A DNA stretch of 36,946 bases from CAYRVF01 sp964427535 (GTDB lineage: Bacteria > Chloroflexota > Ktedonobacteria > Ktedonobacterales > JADMIN01): NCBI GenBank assembly GCA_964427535.1, contig CAYRVF010000043.1:1-36946 (forward strand), written 5' to 3'. Both the position numbers and the translations under genes were made by a program. The notes beneath the pieces are model-generated. The model saw nothing but the letters and a program-made list of their open reading frames with translations. It ran no database searches and was not told the DNA's origin. Each line of letters starts with the position of its first letter. Position 1 is the stretch's first letter. Shown here in pieces: positions 24,913 to 32,830 of the stretch.

Positions 24913-25899
24913 ATGAAAGCGATTGTGTGTCGCGCGTTCGGGCCACCCGAGCAGCTTGACTATGCGGACGTGCCGGAGCCGACACCATCCGCCGGACAGG
25001 TCGTCATCGCCATCAGGGCGAGCGGCGTGAACTTCCCCGACACGCTCATCGTCCAGGGCGCGTATCAGATGAAGCCGCCGTTCCCGTTCACACCCGGCAC
25101 CGACGTGGCGGGCGTCGTCAGGTCGGTGGGCGAGGGAGTGCAGCACGTGCGCCCGGGTGACCGCGTGCTCGGATTCACGCCAGTTGGGGGCTTCGCCGAA
25201 CAGGTTGCGTGTGACGCCCGTGCGGTCGTGCCGATTCCTGAGGGTGTCTCGTTCGAGACAGCGGCGGCGTTTCCGATGGTCTACAGCACGTCGTACCATG
25301 CGCTCGTCGATCGGGCGAAACTCCAGCGCGGTGAGACACTGCTCGTGCTCGGCGCGGCGGGCGGTGTGGGGCTTGCGGCAATCGAGATCGGCAAGGCGCT
25401 CGGCGCGCGGGTCATCGCCGCCGCCTCGACGCCCGAGAAGCTGGCCGTGTGCCGCGATGCCGGTGCGGATGAGGGCATCGACTACACCAGCGAGAACCTG
25501 CGCGAGCGACTGCGCGAGCTGACCGGCGGCAATGGCGTCGACGTCGTCTATGACCCGGTCGGCGGACCCTACACCGAACCGGCGCTGCGCAGCACGGCAT
25601 GGGGCGGGCGCTATCTCGTGATCGGCTTCACGGCGGGTGAGATTCCGCGCATTCCACTGAATCTGCCGCTGCTCAAAGGCTGCTCCATCGTCGGCGTGTT
25701 CTGGGGCGCCTTCACCGAGCGCGAACCTGCCCACAACGCCGCGAACACTCGCCAGCTCCTTGCGTGGCTGGCGGACGGCACGATCCGGCCGCGCGTCTCG
25801 CGCACCTATCCGCTGGCATCCGCCGCCGACGCGCTCAACGACCTGATCGCCCGGCGTGTGACCGGCAAGGTCGTGCTCGTGCAAGAGAGCGAAACGTAA
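24913..25899 (+). CDS. NADPH:quinone oxidoreductase, zinc-independent MDR family
   Basis: The 328-residue enzyme belongs to the medium-chain dehydrogenase/reductase superfamily, quinone-reductase branch. It has GVNFPDTLIVQGAYQ, PFTPGTDVAGVV with SVGEGV and PGDRV, the Rossmann loop LVLGAAGGVGLAAIEIGKAL, and VDVVYDPVGGPYTEPALRS. It lacks the zinc-binding cysteines of alcohol dehydrogenases. Such enzymes reduce quinones or alpha,beta-unsaturated carbonyls with NADPH in the cytoplasm. The ATG has GGAGG six bases upstream; upstream in-frame codons lack one. No operon partner is evident; the next gene follows after about 170 bases. Confidence 0.88.
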   Translation: MKAIVCRAFGPPEQLDYADVPEPTPSAGQVVIAIRASGVNFPDTLIVQGAYQMKPPFPFTPGTDVAGVVRSVGEGVQHVRPGDRVLGFTPVGGFAEQVACDARAVVPIPEGVSFETAAAFPMVYSTSYHALVDRAKLQRGETLLVLGAAGGVGLAAIEIGKALGARVIAAASTPEKLAVCRDAGADEGIDYTSENLRERLRELTGGNGVDVVYDPVGGPYTEPALRSTAWGGRYLVIGFTAGEIPRIPLNLPLLKGCSIVGVFWGAFTEREPAHNAANTRQLLAWLADGTIRPRVSRTYPLASAADALNDLIARRVTGKVVLVQESET

Positions 25900-26068
25900 C
25901 CCCTTGAGCAGAACCGGTCTACGGAGCATTGCTAGCGCTGCGTGTGGTGCATGTGGAGAACTGTCATGGAAATACTCGTGCCGGCACCTTAGCCACGTAG
26001 GGCGGCACTCCGGTCCAGCTGCACCCGAACCTGACACGGTATGATGTAGGCCAGAGGGGAGGTAGCCC

Positions 26069-26563
26069 ATGCCATCCACAACCCAGAGCCAGATCCGTCA
26101 GCAGCTGGTGCAACTGCTCACCCAGAGTAATGCGCATATGACCTTTGAGCAGGCCGTGGCAGAGTACCCAATGTCCGCCATCAATACCGTCTTCCCAAAC
26201 GGGACGTACACCCCGTGGCACCTGTTGGAGCACATGCGCCTCACTCAGCGCGACATCCTCGACTTCATGACTGATCCACAGTACCAGGAAGGCGTCTGGC
26301 CGGACGACTACTGGCCCGCACGCGACCGAGAGGCGACGGCAGCGGACTGGTATCAGACGATCGCGGCGTTCCAGCGCGATCTGCAGGCGCTCGTCACACG
26401 TGTTACCGACCCACAGACGGACCTCGACGCCGCTATCCCGCATGGCAGCGGACAGACGATCTTCCGCGAGATGGTGCTTGTGGCCGATCACAATGCGTAC
26501 CATATCGGCGAGTTCGCCATCATGCGACAGGTGATGGGGACCTGGGGGGCCACTCCCCACTAG
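26069..26563 (+). CDS. DinB-family protein
   Basis: This 164-residue helical protein follows GGAGGT with spacing 6. It has the DinB family's metal-site histidines: YTPWHLLEHMRLTQRD (His51, His55) and LVADHNAYHIGEFAIMRQ (His141, His145). The DHNAYHIGE motif is close to that of the DinB/YfiT family of putative metal-dependent hydrolases or thiol transferases. A TATGAT box at 26040-26045 is a possible -10. It is unrelated in detail to the DinB-like protein at 8478 and may act on a different substrate. Function is unknown. Confidence 0.8.
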   Translation: MPSTTQSQIRQQLVQLLTQSNAHMTFEQAVAEYPMSAINTVFPNGTYTPWHLLEHMRLTQRDILDFMTDPQYQEGVWPDDYWPARDREATAADWYQTIAAFQRDLQALVTRVTDPQTDLDAAIPHGSGQTIFREMVLVADHNAYHIGEFAIMRQVMGTWGATPH

Positions 26564-26815
26564 GGAGTCGTTCCGCAATTCTGTGCGTTCAGGCCCGTTC
26601 AGCGACCAGGCGGCACTGCACGCATACGGCAGCAAGCACCACAGGAAAGGCAACAGCCATTCAGAACCAACGCCGTACAGGGGCGTAAAGGCAAGAACAC
26701 GCAGAAAACCGCCGCGAGGCGTGGCGAAATAATGCGTGCAGTCATTCACGAGTGCACGTACAACCCGCGCGCCTACCCGCGATCACGCCCGTCTCACGCG
26801 CTTCTCCCGCTGCGC

Positions 26816-28183
26816 TCAGCGACCATCCTGGCGAGGATCGGAGGGTGGCTGGATGGGCCGGCTGTATCCACCGTGCCGCCCCCGGTTATCTTCCGCGATG
26901 CTGCCCTCGATGACGCGCGGCCGTTCTCGTTCGCGGAGGGTGCGCGCGGACTGCGAGTGAACCGGGCGGGCCTGACGCAGACGTGCAACCTCAGCGGCCG
27001 CGGCACGCTGGCGCGCGAGGGCTTGCTGCCGGCGCTGCTTGCGGATCTGCACCGACACGAGGATGGCGACGAAAATGACCAGCGCAAGTGCCACGCCTCC
27101 GGTAAGCAGCGGTAGCAGGAGCGGGCTGACGTGCGCCGTCGTGGGAGCGCTGGAGGTCGACGGCACAACGGAGACGCGCAGCGTGGCGACCCCGGCCGCG
27201 CCTTGCTCGTCGATCGCCTGCACCGTCACGGTGTACGCTCCGGCGCTCTGGAAGGCGTGGCTGACCGACGCCTGCGCGCCGCTGACGGGCGGTGTACCGT
27301 CGCCGAAGCTCCATGTGTAGGTGGTGAGCGTGTCGCCCGCTGGCACCGAGGGCGCGGTTGAGGCCGAGGCGTCGAAGGTAAGAGGGGCTCCCGGCAGGAC
27401 AGTCGTGAACTGGGTCGTGATGTGCGCGTGCGGCAGTTCAGGGACGATCAGCATCGCCACTGTCGCGAGGCTGCGCGCGCCGCGTCCATCGGTGACGACG
27501 AGCGCCACACTGCCGCTGCCCGTCTGCGTGAAGGCGTGGGTGACGCGGCTCCCCGTCCCGACGCTGCCATCGCCGAAGTTCCAGGCGTACGTCAGGGGTG
27601 AGCCGTCGAGCGCGTGTGAGCCGTGCGCGTCGAAGGTGACCGCGCCGCCGACCCCCGCGGAGCTCGCGTTGGCGGTGATCTTCGCGACCGGTGGATTGGA
27701 TGGCAGACTCGCGACAATCGTGATGCGCGCGCTATCGACATCCGTCCAGTTCCCAGTGTCGGTGTCGAAGAGCTGCGAGCGTACGGTGTACGTTCCCGCC
27801 GCCGTGTATGTATGCGCGGGCGACTGGTCGGCGCTGGTGGGGGAGCCATCGCCGAAGTCCCAGCGCCATTGGAAGCCGTTGGGCGTGAAGCCATTGGTGA
27901 CGTGGTTGAGGTCTTCAGAGAAGGTGACCGGCTGCCCCTCGACGTAAGGGACGGCAAACTCACTGGCCACCTGCCCGCCGGATGCGGAGGCGACGAGCGC
28001 CGGAGTAGTGTTGGCGAGCATGGTTGCGGTGTTCTCGACACCCGCCGCCGACGCCGGGCGGATGCCAGACAGCGTGGCGAGTGCGACGGCAGCGCCCAGA
28101 ACCAGCGCCCACATGCTGATGAGAGCCGTCCGCGCCGGTGTCGCGGCCCCTCGCCGCCGAGCGGATACCTTCTCGCCGGTCAT
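26816..28183 (-). CDS. PKD-repeat surface protein with N- and C-terminal membrane segments
   Basis: The 455-residue product starts MTGEKVSARRRG after GGAGGG. An N-terminal signal or anchor helix (ISMWALVLGAAVALATLSGI) ends near PASAAG. Three PKD domains follow, each with the signature (W.W)DFGDGS or YAWNFGDGS or YTWSFGDGT, at about residues 75-160, 170-260 and 265-350. A second membrane helix (LLLPLLTGGVALALVIFVAI) lies near 370, and an 80-residue Arg/Gln-rich tail follows (VQIRKQRRQQALARQRAAAA) that should be cytoplasmic. The protein therefore exposes PKD domains, which usually mediate carbohydrate or protein binding outside. No enzymatic domain is visible. It is divergent from the TetR/ABC unit. 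Confidence 0.8.
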   Translation of the reverse strand: MTGEKVSARRRGAATPARTALISMWALVLGAAVALATLSGIRPASAAGVENTATMLANTTPALVASASGGQVASEFAVPYVEGQPVTFSEDLNHVTNGFTPNGFQWRWDFGDGSPTSADQSPAHTYTAAGTYTVRSQLFDTDTGNWTDVDSARITIVASLPSNPPVAKITANASSAGVGGAVTFDAHGSHALDGSPLTYAWNFGDGSVGTGSRVTHAFTQTGSGSVALVVTDGRGARSLATVAMLIVPELPHAHITTQFTTVLPGAPLTFDASASTAPSVPAGDTLTTYTWSFGDGTPPVSGAQASVSHAFQSAGAYTVTVQAIDEQGAAGVATLRVSVVPSTSSAPTTAHVSPLLLPLLTGGVALALVIFVAILVSVQIRKQRRQQALARQRAAAAEVARLRQARPVHSQSARTLRERERPRVIEGSIAEDNRGRHGGYSRPIQPPSDPRQDGR

Positions 28184-28367
28184 CGCCGCCTGCCCTCCCT
28201 CCATCTTCGCCACCGTTGCGACTATCGCACACCGGCCGGGAGATGTCGACGTAAACAGGACGAAATGCGCACGCGACCTCGCGATCATAGGCGCATCCCT
28301 ACCGGCAGGCGAAGACTTCAGAAGGGCGGGACGCCCTCGCACATCGCTAGCCGTGCCGTGGTCCCCC

Positions 28368-28396
28368 TTGACGGGCAGGGTGATCTTGCGTACACT
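28368..28396 (+). promoter_or_regulatory. Promoter of the TetR/ABC unit
   Basis: TTGACG at 28368-28373, a spacer of exactly 17 bases and TACACT at 28391-28396 form the best sigma-70-type promoter in the window. The expected transcript start is near 28403, just before the palindromic operator. Confidence 0.7.
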
Positions 28397-28408
28397 TGCT
28401 GCAGTTAG

Positions 28409-28428
28409 TTGAGTGGGCGTTCAGTCAA
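28409..28428 (+). promoter_or_regulatory. Candidate operator for the TetR-family regulator
   Basis: This 20-base imperfect palindrome has the outer half-sites TTGAGTG and CAGTCAA and 14 of 20 symmetric positions (TTGAnTGnnCG pattern). It sits about 12 bases after the -10 box, where a bound repressor would block transcription. TetR-family operators often have this size and symmetry (family knowledge). Confidence 0.6.
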
Positions 28429-28443
28429 CGAAAGCGCTCGACT

Positions 28444-29109
28444 ATGGGTCAATCGGAGCGCACCGAGAGCGAGTCCGAGAGCGAGAACGCGGCGCGAGCG
28501 CGCGTTTCCGGCGTCCAGGGGAGGCGCCCGACACGCCGTGCGGCGCAGGCGGCACGGCGGCGCGAGCAGTTGCTCGACACCGCGCTGGACCTGTTCGCCG
28601 AGCAAGGCATCGAGAACACGACGATCAAAGACATCGCGGCGCGGGCGGGCGTCGCGCAGGGGCTCGTCTATCATTATTTCCGCAGCAAAGACGAGCTCTT
28701 CGGAGCGATCGTCGCGCGCTACTCGCCGGTCGAGGAGGCGCGGGTGCTGCTGGCGGACCTCGCGGGCACACCTCCCGAGGAGGGGCTGCGCCAGTTCGCG
28801 CACGCGGCATATCACCTGCTGCGAGAGCGCGAGAAGCTGCTGCGGGTGGCGCTACGCGAGATGCTGACACGTCCCGAGATACGAGCGGCGCAGCGCATGA
28901 TCCGCGATCAGATGGTGGCGCTCGTGGGCGACTATCTACGGTCTGGTGTTGCCAGTGGAAGACTGCGCGAGCACGACCCGGCGGTCGTCGTCCAGATGCT
29001 CGGTGGGGCACTTCTTACATCGCTCGTGTTCGAGACGCCCGAATATCCCTTCGTGGACGAACTCGTGGATACGTTGCTCCACGGCCTGCTCGCCGACAAA
29101 ACCTCATAG
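28444..29109 (+). CDS. TetR-family transcriptional regulator
   Basis: The 221-residue protein has a 30-residue polar N-terminus, then the TetR helix-turn-helix: REQLLDTALDLFAEQGIENT, TIKDIAARAGVAQGLVYHYF and RSKDELFGAIV. The C-terminal ligand domain is all-helical. Such repressors respond to small molecules and control nearby efflux genes. A promoter and a palindromic operator lie directly upstream, suggesting autorepression. The ABC ATPase begins 13 bases after its stop and the permease overlaps the ATPase, so the three form one operon. The start ATG at 28444 has only a weak ribosome binding site, as is common for regulators in autorepressed operons. Confidence 0.9.
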   Translation: MGQSERTESESESENAARARVSGVQGRRPTRRAAQAARRREQLLDTALDLFAEQGIENTTIKDIAARAGVAQGLVYHYFRSKDELFGAIVARYSPVEEARVLLADLAGTPPEEGLRQFAHAAYHLLREREKLLRVALREMLTRPEIRAAQRMIRDQMVALVGDYLRSGVASGRLREHDPAVVVQMLGGALLTSLVFETPEYPFVDELVDTLLHGLLADKTS

Positions 29110-29122
29110 AGAGGAGTGCGCG

Positions 29123-29926
29123 ATGTCCTCATGGAACCCCACGATGGCAGGGGCAGACGGCTCGCCACCAATCGCAGTCACAGAGCTGGTCAAGTCATTC
29201 GGCAGCCTGCGCGCGCTCGACGGTATTAGCCTGCGTGTGGAACAGGGCGAGACCTTTGGCTTGATTGGTCCTAACGGCTCGGGCAAGACGACGCTCATCC
29301 GCGTGCTGCTGGGGCTGGCGGCGGCGACCTCTGGTGAGGTGCGCGTGCTCGGCCAGCGCATGCCCGACCGCCGTGTCGCGCGCGAGATCGGCTACATGAC
29401 GCAGGCGAGCGCCCTCTACAGCGAGCTGAGCGTCCGCGAGAATCTATCCTTCTTCGGCAGGCTGTATGGGCTGCGCGGCAAACGGCTCACCGGGCGGGTG
29501 GACGACGTGCTGCGCCTGGTCGATCTCGCCGACCGCGCGACGTCGGCCGTGCAGACGCTTAGCGGCGGCATGCGTCAGCGTGTCTCGCTGGGCTGTGCGC
29601 TCGTCCACGAGCCACGGCTGCTCGTTCTCGACGAGCCGACCGTCGGCATCGACCCCGAGCTGCGCGTCGTCTTCTGGAACTACTTCGCGGAGCTGAACGC
29701 GCGCGGTGTGACGATTCTCGTCTCCACGCACCACCTCGACGAGGCGCGTCGTTGCTCCCGGCTGGCGCTGCTGCGGTTCGGCGCGCTGCTCGCCGCCGAT
29801 ACGCCGGATGCCCTGTTGCGCGCCTCGGGCCAGGCCGACTTCGAACACGCCTTCCTGTATTACGCCAGCCGCGATGACACCGCGCCGGCGGCTCCGCACG
29901 CGAGCGAATCGGAGGGACCGCGATGA
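29123..29926 (+). CDS. ABC-2-type exporter ATP-binding protein
   Basis: The 267-residue ATPase has Walker A GPNGSGKTTLIRVLLG, Q-loop YMTQASALYSELSV, signature LSGGMRQRVSLGCAL, Walker B LLVLDEPTVGIDPELR and H-loop STHHLDEARR. The order and the 'ELSVRENLSFFGRLYGL' motif fit the drug/lipid ABC-2 exporter family (NatA/CcmA-like). It starts after GAGGAG with spacing 8. The last codons overlap the permease start (ATGA), showing translational coupling. With the permease it should form a dimeric exporter; the cargo is unknown but probably small and hydrophobic given the TetR control. Confidence 0.92.
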   Translation: MSSWNPTMAGADGSPPIAVTELVKSFGSLRALDGISLRVEQGETFGLIGPNGSGKTTLIRVLLGLAAATSGEVRVLGQRMPDRRVAREIGYMTQASALYSELSVRENLSFFGRLYGLRGKRLTGRVDDVLRLVDLADRATSAVQTLSGGMRQRVSLGCALVHEPRLLVLDEPTVGIDPELRVVFWNYFAELNARGVTILVSTHHLDEARRCSRLALLRFGALLAADTPDALLRASGQADFEHAFLYYASRDDTAPAAPHASESEGPR

Positions 29927-31158
29927 CGACACAAGCCCGAACCGGCAACCCGCCGCCGTCCGCTCCCGCGCGGACACCGCTTCCACGCTCCGCTGGCTTC
30001 TCGCCCACGCGCACGCTCAGCCTCGCGGGACGCATTCTCCGCCAGTTTCGCCGCGATCCTCGCTCGCTGGCGCTGCTCTTTCTTGCGCCGCTGCTCGTGA
30101 TGACGCTGCTCAACTTCGTGCTGAAAGACAGCGCGTCGGGCGTCACGCTCGGCATCGTGGCGCCTGACGGCGCGCAGGGTGACACACTCTACGCGCAGGC
30201 GCGGACATTCGCACGGGCGCAATCGGGCGTGACGATCACGCGCGTGGCACGCGGCGACGTGGACTCGACGCTGAAGTCCGGAGCGGCTGATGCCGTGCTG
30301 ATCTTCCCCACCGACCTGTCCGGTGCGGCAGGAGCTCCGGCGGCTTCCCCGACCGTGACGCTGCGCGTAGAGGGGACAAACCCCTCGACGACCGCAGCCG
30401 CGCGCCAGATCGCGGCGGGCCTTGTCAACGCCGCACGCGCCAGCCTCGTGCCATCAGCGTCCGCGCAGCCGGGCGCCAGCGGCCAGGGCAGCGCGGGCTA
30501 CGCACCCGCAGCGACGCTCACACTCACCACGAGCTACCTCTACGCCGGTCCGGACTATACCGAGACGGATGCGCTGGCGCCCATCTTCATCGGCCTGTTC
30601 GCGTTCTTCTTCGTCTATCTGCTGGCTTCCGTCGCCTTTCTGCGCGAGCGCTCGCAGGGCACGCTGGAGCGCCTGATGGTCTCGTCGCTCAGTCGGGCGG
30701 AGCTGGCGTTGGGCTATGTGCTCGGCTTCATGTTCTTCGCGCTGTTGCAGTCGGCGATCATCGTGCTGTTCGTGGTCGGCGTGCTACGGGTCCACTACGC
30801 GGGGAACCTGGGACTGATCTTTCTGGTGACGCTCGCGCTGACGGTCGGCGCCGTGAACATGGGCATCTTCTTCTCGGCTTTCGCGCGCAACGAGCTGCAG
30901 ATCATCCAGTTCATCCCGCTCGCGATCGTTCCGCAGGCGTTGCTCGGCGGCCTTTTCTGGCCGGTCGCCGCGCTGCCGGCGGTGCTGAAACAGGTCGCGT
31001 ACGTCATGCCGCTGACCTACGCCAACTTCGCGCTGCGCGACGTGATGCTCCGCAACCTGGGGCTGGAGGCGATCTGGCCGTCTCTGCTCTTCCTTGTCGG
31101 CTTCGCGGCGCTGATGGTGCTGGGCGCGGCGGTCTCGCTGCGGCAGGAGCGCGCGTGA
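29923..31158 (+). CDS. ABC-2-type exporter permease
   Basis: The 411-residue protein has a Pro-rich, polar cytoplasmic N-terminus of 40 residues, then a membrane segment (LALLFLAPLLVMTLLNFVL). A periplasmic/extracellular domain of about 150 residues follows. Five more membrane segments make up the ABC-2 core, including IFIGLFAFFFVYLLASVAFL, RERSQGTLERLMVSSLSRAE and LGGLFWPVAALPAVLKQVAY. The RERxxGTLExL motif after the second helix is the hallmark of ABC-2 permeases (YhgE/NodJ-like). It starts at an ATG overlapping the ATPase stop. The gap to the next gene is 64 bases. Confidence 0.9.
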   Translation: MTTQARTGNPPPSAPARTPLPRSAGFSPTRTLSLAGRILRQFRRDPRSLALLFLAPLLVMTLLNFVLKDSASGVTLGIVAPDGAQGDTLYAQARTFARAQSGVTITRVARGDVDSTLKSGAADAVLIFPTDLSGAAGAPAASPTVTLRVEGTNPSTTAAARQIAAGLVNAARASLVPSASAQPGASGQGSAGYAPAATLTLTTSYLYAGPDYTETDALAPIFIGLFAFFFVYLLASVAFLRERSQGTLERLMVSSLSRAELALGYVLGFMFFALLQSAIIVLFVVGVLRVHYAGNLGLIFLVTLALTVGAVNMGIFFSAFARNELQIIQFIPLAIVPQALLGGLFWPVAALPAVLKQVAYVMPLTYANFALRDVMLRNLGLEAIWPSLLFLVGFAALMVLGAAVSLRQERA

Positions 31159-31222
31159 GGCGGGCAACTCACTGATGAGGGACCCTACTCGCCACTAGCC
31201 AGCCGCGATTCTCTCCGGTACA

Positions 31223-32620
31223 ATGCGGGTGCTTGCCTGGAATGACTGTTGTCACTTCGCGCTCGCGGCGCACAATGGAGGGAGCGCCAGCATTCTGACG
31301 GACGATGCTCCCCTGGGTGTCGCGACAGCCGAGACGCCACCTGGACAGGGGCAACTGAGTGACGGGGCGCTGCTGCTCGCGCGGGTCGCATGGTGCGTCG
31401 TGGCGGCGCTCAGTATCGGGCTGCTCGCCGCGAGTCTGCCGCGACGTGTCGCCGAGTTGCTGGCGCCGCGCGACCCTGCGCTGCGGGCCGCCGTCGCCGC
31501 GCTGGGGTTCTCGCCGGGCGCGCATGCCGCGTATAACCTCGCCGTCGAATTGCTCGGCGCGCTGGGCTTCTTCGCCCTCGCCGGTCTGATCTTCTGGCGC
31601 TGCTCCAACAGCGCGCCCGCGATCGGCATCTCGGCGATACTGGTCGCGTTCGGCGCCGCGCTTCCCGGCACGTCCTACGCGCTCATCAGCAATCAGCCCA
31701 TCTGGCAGATCGCGCCCGGATTCCTCCAGGCGCTTGGCTGGATGAGCATGCTGGTCTTCGCGTGGGTCTTCCCCAACGGACGGTTTGTGCCACGCTTCAC
31801 GCGGCTGCTGCTGGTTCCGTGGGCGGTGTGGGTGTTCGGCTTCTTCGCCTTCGCGGGCACCCTAACACATGCGCGCCCCGTTGCGATTGCCGTCTCGTAC
31901 GCTGGATGGATCGCGTGGTTCGGCACCGGCGTCGGCGCGCAGGTCTACCGCTATCAGCGCGTCTCGATGCCACGCGAGCGGCAGCAGACGAAATGGGTGG
32001 TGCTGGGCTTCGCCGGCGCGCTTGCCGGCGCGCTCGCCGCTAGCGTGCAGAGCGTGCTCTCGCTGACGACAGGGCAGGCCAGCTCCAACAGCATCCTCTA
32101 CGAGGGAGCGGCGGTGCTGCTGCTCAACCTCTCCGCCCTGCTGATTCCGCTGACGATCGCCATCGCGATTCTGCGCCACAACCTGTACGACATCGACCGT
32201 CTGATCAATCGTACGCTCGTCTATGCCACGCTGACGGTCGCGCTCGCCGCCGTCTACGGCGCCTCCGTGCTGGTGCTCCAGCTTCTCCTACAGGTAGTAC
32301 TGCCACGGCAGAGCACGCCGCCGCTCGTGCTCGTCATCTCGACGCTGCTCATCGCCGCGCTCTTCCAGCCGCTGCGGGCGCGTGTGCAGCGAACGATTGA
32401 CCGCCGCTTCTACCGGCAGCGATACGACGCCTCTGCGACCATCGCCAGGTTCGGCGCCACCCTCCGCACTCGCGTCAACTTTGCCGACATCTCCGCCGAT
32501 CTGCTCGACGTCGCCAGCCAGACGATGCGGCCAGAGCACGTCTCGCTCTGGTTCGTCGCGCCGCCCGCCGGGGAGCCTGCATCGCTCCAGAACCTCCCGC
32601 CAGACGCCCCAGACGCCTGA
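31223..32620 (+). CDS. Multi-TM sensor-like protein lacking a kinase domain
   Basis: This protein has about 465 residues and nine or ten membrane helices (VAWCVVAALSIGLLAASLP through QLLLQVVLPRQSTPPLVLVI). Its cytoplasmic part has the pattern IDRLINRTLVYATLTVALAA and RVQRTIDRRFYRQRYDA, known from the N-terminal sensor regions of ComP-like and related Chloroflexota histidine kinases; it stops after SLWFVAPPAG, where a GAF or kinase domain would begin. It has no kinase motifs. The start is uncertain: the ATG at 31223 overlaps a TACAAT -10 box, while a strong ribosome binding site (GGAGGGAG at 31277-31284) points to ATT at 31292 or CTG at 31295 in the same frame. It lies between the exporter and the histidine kinase. 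Confidence 0.65.
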   Translation: MRVLAWNDCCHFALAAHNGGSASILTDDAPLGVATAETPPGQGQLSDGALLLARVAWCVVAALSIGLLAASLPRRVAELLAPRDPALRAAVAALGFSPGAHAAYNLAVELLGALGFFALAGLIFWRCSNSAPAIGISAILVAFGAALPGTSYALISNQPIWQIAPGFLQALGWMSMLVFAWVFPNGRFVPRFTRLLLVPWAVWVFGFFAFAGTLTHARPVAIAVSYAGWIAWFGTGVGAQVYRYQRVSMPRERQQTKWVVLGFAGALAGALAASVQSVLSLTTGQASSNSILYEGAAVLLLNLSALLIPLTIAIAILRHNLYDIDRLINRTLVYATLTVALAAVYGASVLVLQLLLQVVLPRQSTPPLVLVISTLLIAALFQPLRARVQRTIDRRFYRQRYDASATIARFGATLRTRVNFADISADLLDVASQTMRPEHVSLWFVAPPAGEPASLQNLPPDAPDA

Positions 32621-32830
32621 CAGTGCGCCTCCTCCTCCAGCCCCTCCCCGGCTAACATCGCGAGAGGCGAGAGCGGATAGTCTGCTCGCCACGGTTTCGT
32701 CACAGATTCGACACGCCCCCGTCGCGGTCGCCGCGTATACTGACGGCGAATACACGTGCGAAAGGGTGCGCCTTGACGCGCGTGGAGCGATTTCGGGTCA
32801 CCAGAGCAGCGCAGTGTACCGAGGTGGGGG
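32621..32830. other. Gap between sensor-like protein and histidine kinase
   Basis: It contains a TATACT box at 32736-32741 that could be the -10 of the kinase gene; no suitable -35 lies at 16-18 bases. I see no kinase remnant of the preceding gene in any frame. Confidence 0.35.

Larger units (their letters stand above)
28184..28443. promoter_or_regulatory. Divergent control region of the PKD and TetR genes
   Basis: The right half holds the tetR promoter and operator (listed separately). The left half has no clear promoter for the PKD gene. Confidence 0.5.

Noticed and set aside
24682..26079. 465-codon minus-strand frame opposite the quinone oxidoreductase
   Set aside because: It is a GC-driven shadow with no family motif; the oxidoreductase on the plus strand is well supported.
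25964..26749. 261-codon minus-strand frame opposite the DinB-like gene at 26069
   Set aside because: The plus-strand gene has a strong ribosome binding site and family histidines; the opposite frame has neither.
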